Counted from the stretch's first letter, positions 49,548 through 59,443 are shown. The stretch: DNA of 64,000 nucleotides from DASVTU01 sp036387415 (GCA_036387415.1 DASVTU010000039.1:806001-870000), one strand, 5' to 3'. Made by a program: numbers and translations. The notes: generated by a model not told the origin, from the sequence alone.

Positions 49548-52500
49548 TTAAAAAGTCCGCCCGATGCTGAAGCGGAAAACATTCTTCTTCTCGCGGAAAA
49601 AGATACCGGGTAATTCTTCCTGTTCGCCGTTTCGCGCGTTCGGATTATAGGCGTAAATCAAACGAAACGGTACATTAACGACTGGCAGTTGGATGCGTAT
49701 TTCAGCGCCCAGGCTGGATCGAAAATCGCCAATTTTTGAGAAAACACTCTGCGAGAGCAAGACCGCCGTATCGGTGCGCGCCTCGCCGCGCAGGAAGACT
49801 TCGCGGAAGCCGAGCGGCAACTGCGTGAGCGGGTCGCGGGCGCATGTGCCGCACGAAGCCTGTCCGAGTTCGTCTTGCGTCACCAGTTTGTTGTCGCGCA
49901 CGACCAATCCCGGCACGCGCCCGCCCGTTCGTGGGTCGATAAAACCGGGCGAGACGGCGAGCGTGCGGTCGGCACGCGCGGCCAAATCGGTCAAACCGCC
50001 GACGCCGAGACTCGTCGCCAGAAACGGCAGGTCGCTGACAAATTCGGTGGAGAAAACCTGGTCGCTGTTGGTGCGAAGGTTAAAGGCCGAGCCGATGTCT
50101 GCGAAGGCCGCGATTTGAATCGGCCCGAAGAGCGGGATGCGATACTCGAAATTGCCGAGCAGTTGCGTATCGCCCCCGAGGAAACGGAAGTCGCGGCTCA
50201 GGCGTAGGACGTTCGCGCCCGAAGTGCCGGTAAACGTGCCGACGTTGGCGATGGCGCGTGCGGCTGCCTCCGATAAACCCGGAACATTGGTGGTGCTGCC
50301 CGGCGCGACGGCGACAAACGGAGAGGATGAGACCGTCACGGTCTGCGAAGAGACGTAGACATCGAGCGGCACAATCGGACTGATGGAGCGGACGTTGTAG
50401 CCGCGAATCGTAAACTCGTCGCCGAGAAAGAAACGCTCGTAGATGGGAACGCCGTTGATGAAGGAGAGCGAATTGCCCTGCGCTTCTTCAATCTTTCCGG
50501 TCGTCGCAAAACTGGCGACGTGTCCCGCCGTCAGACGAAAGCCGAACACTTCGGGATTTCTCCCCGGCCCTTTGCGCCTGACGGGGATAAAGTGTGTGTA
50601 AGAGACGGTCGGCTGGTAGGTACGCACGTCGCCGCCGAGACCCGCGAAGGGAATCTGAAAACTTATCTGTTTGCCGCCGCGCGGGTCAATCGTTCCCTCG
50701 CGCGTGTCGTAGACAAACGTCGGCGTGATGCGGCTCGTCAGGATGTTTGATTGACGGAAGATGCGCGGGATAAACGTCTCAGGGTTATTTTCCGCGTTGA
50801 CGGGCGGGTCTTCGACGCTGGTGCGCGAAATCGAATACGACAGGCCGACGCGCGAGGCGCGTGCGAAAGTGCGTCGGCGGCTCACGAATTCCGAGAGCGG
50901 CGAACTGGCGAAGATACTTGCGCCCGACGTTTTCTGCGTGAATAGATTGCGGTCGTCGGCGCTGAGTTGGTCGAGACTGTTGCCGAGCGCGCCCGTCAGT
51001 GCGTCGATGTTTTGCGAAATCAATGTACCTTCGCCGAAGAATTTGCGCGATTCGGTGAAGAGGGAAAAGCCCGCCGTAATCGGACGGTCTCTGATGTAAG
51101 GCTCGGTGAACGAAAAGAGGAAAGAGCGTTGGCGATTGCCGAAGGCGAACTGAAACGAGAGCGATTCGCCGCGACCGAGTAGGTTGTTGGTCGAGTATTC
51201 GAGTCCAAAGAAGGAGCCGCCGATGCCGGACAGACCGCCGTTGAAGGAGATTTGCTGGCGACCGCGTTCGGCCACTTTGAGGTTGATGTCAACCTGTCCG
51301 GTCTCCTCGTCGGTGCGGAAGTCTGCATCTTTCTCTTTATCAATCGGGTCGAAGAAGCCCAACTGATTCAGGCGCAGGACGGAAAACTCAAAGAGCGTCT
51401 GGTCGTACACGTCGCCTTCGTTGAGCGCCACTTCGCGGCGCAAGACGTTATCGCGCGTGAAGGTGTTGCCGACGAATTCGAGACGACGCAGCGTAAACTG
51501 TTTGCCTTCGGTGATAGTGATGGTGAAATCGGCGATGCCCTCTTTCGGGTTCTGCGTGGAGTCTTTGAACGACGGCGTTACTTCATAGTCGTACTGAATG
51601 AAGCCGAATCTGCCGTAAACCCTTTTCAAATCCTCGAACAGTGCTTCGCTCAGACGCTTGCCGTTGGCGATGTCGCCGGGTTTGAGACCGATGGTGGTGC
51701 GGATGTCCTGTTCAGAGAGAATCGAGTTGCCTTCGATTTTGATTTCGCCGATGCGATAGAGTTTGTCTTCGACGATGGGAACGGTGACGCGCAACGCTTC
51801 GTCGCTCGACGAAAGAAGCGGCAGAGGCAGGAAGAAACCCGTGCGGCGTTGGCCGAGTCCTTCGATACGCGGCTCGCCCGTGCGCGCCTGCAAGTAGCCC
51901 TTCGAGCGCATGTAGTTCGTGACGTTGCCCTTGAGGTCGGCTTCGAGTTTGCGCGTGTCGAGAATGTCCTGCCCCTTGAAACGCGAAAACAGCCCCGCCT
52001 CTTTGACGTACTTCATCTGCCCGCGCAGTTCGCCGTCTTTGAAAATCTGATTGCCGACGAAATCAATCTCGACGACGCGAACGCGGTCGCCCTGTTCGAC
52101 GTTGAAGGTGAGCGCGCTGGATGTCGCGGAGACTTCATCGGTCGCGGGCGTCACTTCGGCGTTCGGATAACCGCGCGCGGCCAGCAGTTCTTTGATGACG
52201 CGACGCGCGTTGTTGACCTTCACTGGGTCGAGCGGACTCTCTTTGGAGACGCCGACGCGCTGCTCGCGGAACGTCTTGAGCACATCGGCCTCGGAAACCG
52301 CGCTCATGCCCTTGAACTGCAAATCGCGGATGATGGGAAGTTCTCTGACGGTGAAGATAATATCCTTGCCGCCGCGCACGCCCTCCTGCACGGAGACGCG
52401 CGTGTCAACCTTGTCGAAGAAGCCGAGCGCGAGAATCGCGACGAGGTCGCGTTGGACGCGCGCTTCGTTGTAGACATCGCCCGGACGCGTCTGCACCCAG

Positions 52501-52691
52501 TAGAGAATGTCTTCATCGCGGAGGCGGCGATTGCCTTCCACCTCTACGGTCTCGACGAGTTGTTGCGTGGCGGTAGTAGTGGTGGTCGGTTCCTGTGCGC
52601 TCGCGGTCGTGCGGGGTTGCGCGAGATACAGAAGACTCAAGGTGCCGACAATGGCGACGAGTGAAAGAAACCACGGCGCGCGGAGGTGCAT
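49548..52691 (-). CDS. bamA: Outer membrane protein assembly factor BamA
   Basis: A 1047-residue precursor from ATG 52691, with a signal peptide and Thr-rich linker. Five POTRA domains are visible: LVETVEVEGNRRLRDEDILY, PIIRDLQFKGMSAVSEADVL, RVVEIDFVGNQIFKDGELRG, LYRIGEIKIEGNSILSEQDI and FTLRRLEFVGNTFTRDNVLR. The barrel follows from about residue 490 (SFNGGLSGIGGSFFGLEYST), with the R-G-Y motif in DEFTIRGYNVRS and a terminal Phe (FRFSIGRTF). It inserts beta-barrel proteins into the outer membrane. At over 1000 residues it is longer than E. coli BamA (about 800), with extra material in the barrel loops. Confidence 0.95.
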   Translation of the reverse strand: MHLRAPWFLSLVAIVGTLSLLYLAQPRTTASAQEPTTTTTATQQLVETVEVEGNRRLRDEDILYWVQTRPGDVYNEARVQRDLVAILALGFFDKVDTRVSVQEGVRGGKDIIFTVRELPIIRDLQFKGMSAVSEADVLKTFREQRVGVSKESPLDPVKVNNARRVIKELLAARGYPNAEVTPATDEVSATSSALTFNVEQGDRVRVVEIDFVGNQIFKDGELRGQMKYVKEAGLFSRFKGQDILDTRKLEADLKGNVTNYMRSKGYLQARTGEPRIEGLGQRRTGFFLPLPLLSSSDEALRVTVPIVEDKLYRIGEIKIEGNSILSEQDIRTTIGLKPGDIANGKRLSEALFEDLKRVYGRFGFIQYDYEVTPSFKDSTQNPKEGIADFTITITEGKQFTLRRLEFVGNTFTRDNVLRREVALNEGDVYDQTLFEFSVLRLNQLGFFDPIDKEKDADFRTDEETGQVDINLKVAERGRQQISFNGGLSGIGGSFFGLEYSTNNLLGRGESLSFQFAFGNRQRSFLFSFTEPYIRDRPITAGFSLFTESRKFFGEGTLISQNIDALTGALGNSLDQLSADDRNLFTQKTSGASIFASSPLSEFVSRRRTFARASRVGLSYSISRTSVEDPPVNAENNPETFIPRIFRQSNILTSRITPTFVYDTREGTIDPRGGKQISFQIPFAGLGGDVRTYQPTVSYTHFIPVRRKGPGRNPEVFGFRLTAGHVASFATTGKIEEAQGNSLSFINGVPIYERFFLGDEFTIRGYNVRSISPIVPLDVYVSSQTVTVSSSPFVAVAPGSTTNVPGLSEAAARAIANVGTFTGTSGANVLRLSRDFRFLGGDTQLLGNFEYRIPLFGPIQIAAFADIGSAFNLRTNSDQVFSTEFVSDLPFLATSLGVGGLTDLAARADRTLAVSPGFIDPRTGGRVPGLVVRDNKLVTQDELGQASCGTCARDPLTQLPLGFREVFLRGEARTDTAVLLSQSVFSKIGDFRSSLGAEIRIQLPVVNVPFRLIYAYNPNARNGEQEELPGIFFREKKNVFRFSIGRTF

Positions 52692-52882
52692 AATCGCTTT
52701 TTGCCTCAAATGATGCCTTTAGCTTTCAGACTTTCGGGGAGCCGATGAAACGAAAAAATTAAGATGGAAGATACCCGCCCTTGAAACGGAACGCGCTTTT
52801 GGAGTTCGAGCTTGTTGGATGTCGGCTCGACGCCGTTCCGTTGCCAGTTTTCCAGTCCAGCAAAGTTGGGCATTATACAAGC

Positions 52883-52965
52883 AAACGGGCAAAAGGGGAA
52901 AACGGCAAAGGGGCAAAAGGGCAAACCTTTTCCCCTTTTTCACGTTTTCCTTTTTGCCCGGTTCC
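52883..52965. repeat. Palindrome H15 (8-nt GGGCAAAA words)
   Basis: The left arm is GGGCAAAA GGGGAAAA CGGCAAAG GGGCAAAA GGGCAAAC (52887-52926), a period of 8 rather than 7. The right arm (CCTTTTCC CCTTTTT CACGTTTT CCTTTTTG CCCGG, 52926-52961) is its imperfect complement. It lies between the clpC stop and bamA and may be a terminator. Confidence 0.75.
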
Positions 52966-52992
52966 CTTTTTTAGTGGAGCGCGTCGGCTTTT

Positions 52993-55383
52993 TCAGTGAA
53001 TCAGAAGCGCATCTCCCGGCTCCTCGACGCCCGCCGGACGGTAGTTTAATTCATTGCCGTCTTGAAAAACTTCAATCAGCGAGGCCGCGCCCAGAGTGCC
53101 TTGAATGAGTGCTTCGGAGAGCGGGTCTTCGACGTATTTTTGCAGCGCACGACGCAGCGGACGCGCACCGTAGGAGCGGTCGGCGCAGGTTTTCGTGACA
53201 ATCCAACGCTTCGCTTCCTCCGTCAGACGTACCTCCAAACCGCGACGCATCAGCGTCTTGTTCATCGACATGACCTGCAAGCCGACGATTTCCAGCAACT
53301 CCTCATCGAGCAACTGGTCAAAGATGATGATTTCGTCGAGGCGATTGATGAATTCGGGATTAAACGTTTGCCTGACAGCCGACATCACCATCTCTTCCAT
53401 CTTCTCGCGCGACGAATCCGCCGTCGCCTGAAATCCCATCGTGCCTTTCTTCTGGATGAATCGCGCGCCGATGTTGGAGGTCATGATGATGATGACGTTT
53501 TTGAAATCGACCGTGTTGCCGAGCGCATCTGTCAGGATGCCGTCCTCGAAGACTTGCAGGAGGACGTTAAAAATGTCTGGGTGCGCTTTTTCGATTTCGT
53601 CGAACAAGAGGACGGAATAGGGCGAGCGTTTGATGCGTTCGGTCAGTTGTCCGCCCTCTTCGTGGCCGACGTAGCCGGGAGGGCTACCGATGAGTTTCGA
53701 GACGGAATGCTTCTCCATAAACTCCGACATGTCGAAACGAATCATCGAACGCTCCGAGCCGAACAAGAACTCCGCGAGCGAACGCGCCACTTCGGTTTTC
53801 CCCACGCCCGTCGGGCCTAAGAACAGGAATGAACCGACGGGACGCTGCGGATTTTTGAGTCCGGCGCGCGAACGTCGAATCGAGCGCGCGAGTGCCGAGA
53901 TAGCCGGACGCTGCGCGATGACGCGCGTGTGCAGTTCCGTCTCGATGCGTAGAAGTTTCTGCGTCTCCTCTTCCTTCAACGACGCGACCGGAATCCCAGT
54001 CCAACGCGCAATCACATCTTCAACGTCGTCCTTCGTGACTTCGACGGTGATGGAGAGCATGTCGTCTTCTTCGTCGCGCAGGCGCGAGCCGCCGATGTCC
54101 GCGCCGTAGAAACGTCGCTCGTCGAGAAAGAGACTGTTGCGGTCGCGTGCGTCGGGCGCGGTGGAAGTGGGTTCGCGTCGGGCGCGAAGTTTGACGCGCG
54201 CACCGGCTTCGTCAATCACGTCAATCGCTTTATCGGGCAAGAAGCGGTCGGAGATGTAGCGGTTCGACTGATAAACCGCCGCTTCAATCGCCTCGTCCGT
54301 GTAGCGCACCTGATGGAAAGCCTCGTAGCGTTCGCGCACGCCGTCGAGGATGCGGACGGCTTCTTCTTCCGACGGCGGCGGCACTTTGACCGCCTGAAAA
54401 CGTCTTTCGAGCGAGCGGTCTTTTTCGATTGATTTACGAAACTCGGCGGGTGTCGTCGCGCCGATACACTGAATCTCGCCGCGCGAGAGTGCGGGCTTCA
54501 AGATGTTGGCGGCGTCGAGCGAGCCTTCGGCGCTACCCGCGCCGACGAGCGTGTGCAACTCGTCGATGAAGACGATGTACTGCGGGTTCTCGACGAGTTC
54601 GCGCATGATTTGCTTCAAGCGTTCTTCAAACTGCCCGCGATACTTCGTGCCCGCGACAATCAACGACAAATCGAGCGATAGTATTCGTTTGTTTTCGAGG
54701 AACGACGGCACCTCGCCGCGTTGGATGCGTTGCGCGAGTCCTTCGACAATCGCGGTTTTGCCGACGCCCGGCTCGCCAATCAGGACGGGATTATTCTTCG
54801 TGCGACGGCAGAGGATTTGCACGACGCGTTCTATCTCGTTGTCGCGCCCGACGAGCGGGTCGAGTTTGTCGTTTCCGGCATCGTCCGTCAGGTCGCGCGA
54901 AAACTCCGCGAGGTGCGGCGTCTCCTTCTTCTGCGACGCACGCGGGTCAACGCCCGTCGCACGCGCCACTTCTTCACGCACGGCGTTCAGACGCAAACCA
55001 CGGTCGTACAAAATCTCTGCGGCCATCGAACGCTCCTCGCGGAGCAAGCCTAAGAGCAAGTGTTCGGTGCCGATGTGTCGATGTTGAAGACGGTCGCTCT
55101 CTTCATGCGCGTAGGCGAGAACGCGCTTGGTCTCCGGCGCGAGCGGAAGTTCGACCGAGGTCGAAATCTTTTCGCGCAGCGTGGCGCGTCCCTCAATCTC
55201 TTTGCGGATAGCTTCGAGCGAGGCTTGTGCGCGTTGCAGGAAGCGCGAAGTGAGAGTCTTGTCTTCGCGCATCAAACCGAGCAGCAAGTGCTCCGGCTCG
55301 ATGGCTGGCGCGCCGAATTGTGATGCTTCATAACGCGCAAAGAAGATAACCCTGCGCGCTTTTTCCGTGTAGCGTTCAAACAT
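52993..55383 (-). CDS. clpC: ClpA/ClpC-type AAA+ chaperone ATPase
   Basis: A 796-residue Hsp100 unfoldase from ATG 55383 (MFERYTEKARRVIFFARYEA), the usual ClpC start; the open frame continues to 55479 without support. Two Clp-N repeats (about 1-145) are followed by AAA-1 (GEPGVGKTAIVEG; VFIDELHTLVGAG) and AAA-2 (GPTGVGKTEVARSLAEFLFG; LLFDEIEKAHPDIFNVLLQV). The C-terminal D2-small domain completes it. The linker between the two AAA modules is short, and I cannot see the UVR-type middle domain usual in ClpC. It would work with ClpP, not found in the window. Confidence 0.9.
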   Translation of the reverse strand: MFERYTEKARRVIFFARYEASQFGAPAIEPEHLLLGLMREDKTLTSRFLQRAQASLEAIRKEIEGRATLREKISTSVELPLAPETKRVLAYAHEESDRLQHRHIGTEHLLLGLLREERSMAAEILYDRGLRLNAVREEVARATGVDPRASQKKETPHLAEFSRDLTDDAGNDKLDPLVGRDNEIERVVQILCRRTKNNPVLIGEPGVGKTAIVEGLAQRIQRGEVPSFLENKRILSLDLSLIVAGTKYRGQFEERLKQIMRELVENPQYIVFIDELHTLVGAGSAEGSLDAANILKPALSRGEIQCIGATTPAEFRKSIEKDRSLERRFQAVKVPPPSEEEAVRILDGVRERYEAFHQVRYTDEAIEAAVYQSNRYISDRFLPDKAIDVIDEAGARVKLRARREPTSTAPDARDRNSLFLDERRFYGADIGGSRLRDEEDDMLSITVEVTKDDVEDVIARWTGIPVASLKEEETQKLLRIETELHTRVIAQRPAISALARSIRRSRAGLKNPQRPVGSFLFLGPTGVGKTEVARSLAEFLFGSERSMIRFDMSEFMEKHSVSKLIGSPPGYVGHEEGGQLTERIKRSPYSVLLFDEIEKAHPDIFNVLLQVFEDGILTDALGNTVDFKNVIIIMTSNIGARFIQKKGTMGFQATADSSREKMEEMVMSAVRQTFNPEFINRLDEIIIFDQLLDEELLEIVGLQVMSMNKTLMRRGLEVRLTEEAKRWIVTKTCADRSYGARPLRRALQKYVEDPLSEALIQGTLGAASLIEVFQDGNELNYRPAGVEEPGDALLIH

Positions 55384-55477
55384 AAAAGCTGTTACCGCCC
55401 GAAGGATGAAGAGCCGTAGAATCGCGAAGTAGCGTTTCGGAGCGGCCAATAAATTAAACTCCAAAACGCCCGCAGGC

Positions 55478-55483
55478 ATTATA
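55478..55483 (-). promoter_or_regulatory. -10 box of the clpC promoter
   Basis: A perfect TATAAT on the minus strand, 95 nt before the clpC start and outside the upstream lolD gene. No good -35 hexamer is seen at 16-18 nt (CCATGT region). Confidence 0.4.
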
Positions 55484-55537
55484 ACCTAATTTCGACCCGA
55501 ACATGGAAGTGCATACTCGCCGCCGCGATTATCTCGC

Positions 55538-56257
55538 TCAATCGACGCGTTGACGCTCCTCGCTCACACGCCCCTCGCTGAGCAACAAACGACGGTCGCA
55601 ACTGCGCGCCAGCGATTCATTATGCGTCGCGACCACGACCGCCGCGCGTCGTTCGCGGCAGAGCGAAAACAGGAGCGCGCCGATTTCCGTACCCGTCTGC
55701 GCGTCCAAGTTGCCCGTCGGTTCGTCTGCCAGAACGAGTCGCGGTTCCCAAATTAGCGCACGCGCCACCGCCACACGCTGCTGCTCGCCGCCCGATAACT
55801 CCCCGACCCCATACGCCCGACGCGCGCCCAAACCCACGCGCTCAAGCATCTCACGCGCCGCACGCACGGCCTCGCGGCGTCCGCGTCGCGCCAACCAGAG
55901 CGGCAGCGCGACGTTTTCTTCCGCCGTCAAATCCGGCAGGAGATGATGAAACTGAAACACGAATCCAATCTCTCGATTACGAAAATGCGCTTGCTCGGCT
56001 CCGGCCATGCGCGTCGTCTCCCGTTCGCCGAGACGCGCGCTGCCGCCGTCTGCCGCTTCGAGTCCGCCCAGCACATGCAGCAGCGTCGTCTTGCCCGACC
56101 CCGACGCGCCCGACACCGCCACCATCTCGCCCCCCTCGACCGCAAACGATACCCCGCGCAACACTTCCAACACGCCCCCCGCAGGGTCGCGGAAAGACTT
56201 ACGAAGTTCGCTCACGGTTAAAAAACTTTCCATCGCATCACACGAAAATTGAATCAC
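55538..56257 (-). CDS. lolD: ABC transporter ATP-binding protein LolD-like
   Basis: A 239-residue ATPase. Walker A is VSGASGSGKTTLLHVLGGLE, the Q-loop region FRNREIGFVFQFHHLLPDLT, the signature GVGELSGGEQQRVAVARAL and Walker B RLVLADEPTGNLD. The F-Q-F-H-H-L-L-P-D-L-T-A-x-E-N-V stretch is characteristic of LolD. With a LolC/E-type permease it releases lipoproteins from the inner membrane for outer-membrane sorting. The GTG at 56257 overlaps the lolC stop (GTGA), so coupled translation is likely; ATG 56233 is the alternative start. Confidence 0.9.
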   Translation of the reverse strand: MIQFSCDAMESFLTVSELRKSFRDPAGGVLEVLRGVSFAVEGGEMVAVSGASGSGKTTLLHVLGGLEAADGGSARLGERETTRMAGAEQAHFRNREIGFVFQFHHLLPDLTAEENVALPLWLARRGRREAVRAAREMLERVGLGARRAYGVGELSGGEQQRVAVARALIWEPRLVLADEPTGNLDAQTGTEIGALLFSLCRERRAAVVVATHNESLARSCDRRLLLSEGRVSEERQRVD

Positions 56258-57537
56258 TCATAACGCAACACGGTCGCCGGACGCAGCCGCGCCGCGATTC
56301 GCGCGGGATAGAGTGTCGCCAGCAAACTGATAACAAACGCGGCGAGCGCCGTCAGCGCGACATCGCGTGCGACGGGACGAAGCGTGATTGCGCTCAGTGA
56401 ATAGACATCGGCGGGAAGTTTGACCAGTTCAAAATGATTAGCGACGAGGCACGCGGCCAGTCCGAGCGCGACGCCCGCCAACGCGCCCAACGCGCCGATG
56501 ATTGCGCCCTCCAACATGAAGATGACGGTGATGTTGCGCGGGCGTGCGCCGAGTGCGCTGAGGATGGCGATGTCTGCGCGGCGTTCGACGACGACAAGCA
56601 CCAGCGTCGCCGTGATGTTGAGCGATGCCACCAGCATTATCAAACCGATAATAACGGCCACCGTCCGACGCTCTAACGCTAACGCGGCGAACAACGGACG
56701 ATTCGCCTCGCGCCAATCGACCGTCGTCCAATCTTCGCCGAGCGTTGCGCGCACACGCCCCGCCACACGTTCGACATCGTAGATGTCCGTTACCTCGACG
56801 CTGATGACCGACGCGCGCGCGGGCGTGCCGCCGACTCTCCCCGCCGTCGCCAGCGAGACGTAAACCCACGATGCATCGTAATCGTAAAGACCCGAACGAA
56901 AGACGCCTGCGACACGCACGCGGCTCGCGTGCGGCGCAAACGCCATCCCCTCCGAAGGCTTCTCGCTCGCCGTCCCAACCACCGACACCATCCAGCCCTC
57001 GTCACCGACGCGCCGCAAACCCGTCCGCTCCGCCAGTTCCGCCCCGACCACGATTTCGACCACCACTTCGCTCGTCGCTTGCTCGCCCGCCGTCGTTGGC
57101 GTTGTTTCGCGGAACAAACTTTCGACCGTGCCATCGACCAGAGTGCGGCGAATTTCGGATAAAGTTCGTGCTGATTCGGCGTCAACGCCGCGCACGACCG
57201 CGTAGGCCGCGCCGTCCGCGCCGCTCAGGAGCGCGCCCGTGTAGGTCGTCGCCGCAGCATCCGCGACGCCCTCGACGCCGCGCAGTTTCGTCAACGTCGC
57301 GCGCCAATCCGCAGACGCCTGCCCGTCTTCGCGCATCACCGTTAAGTGCGCCGTGCCGCGTAGAATCTTGTCCTGCAACTCGTCTCGAAAACCATTCGCC
57401 AACGCCAACGCCAACACCAACGCCGCCACGCCGCACGCAATCCCGACCAACGCCGCCAACGCCGTCACCTGCGCTGCGCCGCGCCGTCCGCGACCCACAC
57501 GCAAATATCGGAGCGCAAGAAAAAATTCGTAAGGCAT
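56254..57537 (-). CDS. lolC: Lipoprotein-releasing ABC permease LolC/LolE-like
   Basis: A 427-residue permease from ATG 57537 (MPYEFFLALRYLRVGRGRRG), matching the LolC/E start. One N-terminal membrane helix (VTALAALVGIACGVAALVLA), a large periplasmic MacB-like domain (about 50-265), then three C-terminal helices (VAVIIGLIMLVASLNITATL, MLEGAIIGALGALAGVALGL, ALTALAAFVISLLATLYPAR). It ends IAARLRPATVLRYE, the usual FtsX-family end. Only one permease gene is adjacent to lolD, suggesting a homodimeric LolF-type transporter. An in-frame start at 57555 is less likely. Confidence 0.9.
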   Translation of the reverse strand: MPYEFFLALRYLRVGRGRRGAAQVTALAALVGIACGVAALVLALALANGFRDELQDKILRGTAHLTVMREDGQASADWRATLTKLRGVEGVADAAATTYTGALLSGADGAAYAVVRGVDAESARTLSEIRRTLVDGTVESLFRETTPTTAGEQATSEVVVEIVVGAELAERTGLRRVGDEGWMVSVVGTASEKPSEGMAFAPHASRVRVAGVFRSGLYDYDASWVYVSLATAGRVGGTPARASVISVEVTDIYDVERVAGRVRATLGEDWTTVDWREANRPLFAALALERRTVAVIIGLIMLVASLNITATLVLVVVERRADIAILSALGARPRNITVIFMLEGAIIGALGALAGVALGLAACLVANHFELVKLPADVYSLSAITLRPVARDVALTALAAFVISLLATLYPARIAARLRPATVLRYE

Positions 57538-57555
57538 AGAAAGAAAAGTAAGCAA

Positions 57556-57672
57556 CGTGCAGTAAGCGTTAAGCAGTTAGAAACAGAATAATATCTATGT
57601 CCGGTCAGCTTGCTGGAAATTGTTTTTGCTTACTGCACAATGCTTGCGGCTCACTGCTAACTCATTATCTGT
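57556..57672. repeat. Degenerate palindrome H16 (CAGTAAG/AGCAGTTAG words)
   Basis: The left side is GTGCAGTAAGCGTTAAGCAG then TTAGAAACAG. The right side has CTTACTGCAC, GCTCACTGCTAACTCATTA and ATCTGTTTTC. The same words are present as complements but in shuffled order, as if eroded or rearranged. It includes the stop codon of the glycosyltransferase gene. Confidence 0.55.
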
Positions 57673-59443
57673 TTTCCGGCAAGAGTTTCTGTAGGTCGGG
57701 CGTGTCGCGTGCGGTCGGGTCGTCGGGCGGTCGGATTTCATAGATGGTTTCGGAGACGCGACGGAAACGAAAACGAGGTGCGAGCAAGGTAGCGACGGCG
57801 CGCGTTTCTTCGTGTTGCCAGCCGTGCACAGACCAGAGACGCATGTCAGTGTCGAGAAAGACGCGCTCACCATTCCGCAGATGATTTTCGATGACTTCGA
57901 CGAGCCGCGCCTCGCCCGGCCAACCGCCGCCCGTACCAATCCATCCCCAACGCCCCGCGCCGACGCCGCGCCAGAAACTCACCGCCACCGTCTGCCCGCC
58001 CGCCATCAACACCGCATCCTCCGGCAACAGACGCAGACGCGCGATGTACTCTCCCGTCATCGCGTGGCTCTTGATGGTCGGCCACGCCGCATCGTAAGCC
58101 TTCCAACCCATCGCCAGCCCGACGGCGCAAATCAACGCCAACGCGAGCGCGAAGACGTGCGCCTGTTTTACGTCTCGCGCCTCCGTCGTCTCGTCTTCGC
58201 GTCGCTCTCGTCGTTCCGCGTCGTGCTCGTTGGACAACTGTGTGTCGTCTCGATTCTGTTTCGCAAGTCGCAAGACATTCGCAGGAAGGAGGAGACTGGC
58301 AAGTGCTTGCATGATGCGCGAGCGGAGCAGGAACTTCCCCGTCAGAGGTATGAGCGCGGGCAGACCCGTCAGAAGATAACGACCGTTGATAACCATGCTG
58401 TAGTGCGTTATCAAAGCAAGATTGGAAAACAGCCCGACCGTCGCCATCAACAGAAGCGGCGAACGCCATCCTTCCTCTCGCCATTCACGCCACATCGCCG
58501 ACGGCAACGTCACAAGGACGAGCGGCGATGCGACGAAGAACCAGTAGAGCAGCATGCGAAAGTTGGCGAGCGAGACGGGATGCAAGGCCGATTCCATCTT
58601 TGTCGATTCGACCCACCCGTGCCACTTGCCCGCGTAACCATTCACGTCCATCAAATACCAGTAGGCGAACGGCCCCAACGCGAAGATGAAAAAGAGCGCG
58701 CACGACGCCGCCGTCAACAGCACGTCGCGCGCACTCCAACGCCACCCGCACACGAACGGCGCAAGGGCGAGCCACACGCCATAGAGCGCGACGCCTTCAC
58801 GCAAGTTCACGCCTGCGCCGAGCAGCGACGCGCCCGCCAGCACCATCCACATGCTCCGTCGCCGCAGGCCGCGCAAGTGCAACGTGAGCGCAACGGCGAG
58901 CAGAAGGATGGACGGAATCTCCGTCATGGCCTGACCGCTATAGATGACGTAGAAGGGCGAAAAGGTCAGCAGCAACGCCGCAAGCGTCGCCGCGCGCACG
59001 GAGTTTGTGAGGTCGCGCGCCAGCGTCCAACAGGCCATGACGGCGAGCGGGCTTTGTGCAATCACGACGTATTTGAACAGGAGATACGCGTTCTCGGGCG
59101 CGAGACCGAAGAAGGCGTGCGCGATGCGCCAGATGAAATGGTTCGTGAAGATAAAGAGCATGCGCCCCAGAAGCATCGAGGAGGGTTCGGGTTGGAGCGC
59201 GAGCACGGTGTAGTCGAGCGAATCCCAATCGCCCGCGAACGGGTCTTGAAACAGAACGGCGAACACCAGTGCGAGCGCGGCGGGCGCAATCCACCAACGC
59301 CACTCGCGTAGAAAGTCGTGCGCTGTTTGAATGGAACCGGAAATTTTATCGAGACCGGAAAGATTGTCTGAGCCGGAGGAGTTGTGCTTGGTGATGCGTT
59401 GGCAACGGCGGCGCGTGTCAGTTGTTGGCGGCGGAGATGTCAT
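57665..59443 (-). CDS. Polytopic GT-C-like glycosyltransferase
   Basis: A 592-residue membrane protein. ATG at 59443 overlaps the end of the upstream gene by 26 nt in another frame; the N-terminus to about residue 45 is polar. About eleven membrane helices follow (WWIAPAALALVFAVLFQDPF, AATLAALLLTFSPFYVIYSG, VLLTAASCALFFIFALGPFA). The acidic loop DPFAGDWDSLDY after the first helix resembles the catalytic D-D/D-x-D loop of GT-C (PMT/ArnT-like) enzymes. The soluble C-terminal domain (about 470-592) is globular. It probably transfers sugars from a lipid-linked donor on the outer face of the membrane. No acceptor is suggested. Confidence 0.75.
   Translation of the reverse strand: MTSPPPTTDTRRRCQRITKHNSSGSDNLSGLDKISGSIQTAHDFLREWRWWIAPAALALVFAVLFQDPFAGDWDSLDYTVLALQPEPSSMLLGRMLFIFTNHFIWRIAHAFFGLAPENAYLLFKYVVIAQSPLAVMACWTLARDLTNSVRAATLAALLLTFSPFYVIYSGQAMTEIPSILLLAVALTLHLRGLRRRSMWMVLAGASLLGAGVNLREGVALYGVWLALAPFVCGWRWSARDVLLTAASCALFFIFALGPFAYWYLMDVNGYAGKWHGWVESTKMESALHPVSLANFRMLLYWFFVASPLVLVTLPSAMWREWREEGWRSPLLLMATVGLFSNLALITHYSMVINGRYLLTGLPALIPLTGKFLLRSRIMQALASLLLPANVLRLAKQNRDDTQLSNEHDAERRERREDETTEARDVKQAHVFALALALICAVGLAMGWKAYDAAWPTIKSHAMTGEYIARLRLLPEDAVLMAGGQTVAVSFWRGVGAGRWGWIGTGGGWPGEARLVEVIENHLRNGERVFLDTDMRLWSVHGWQHEETRAVATLLAPRFRFRRVSETIYEIRPPDDPTARDTPDLQKLLPENR

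Noticed and set aside
51252..52664. 470-codon plus-strand open frame opposite bamA
   Set aside because: Antisense shadow; BamA POTRA motifs are unambiguous on the other strand.
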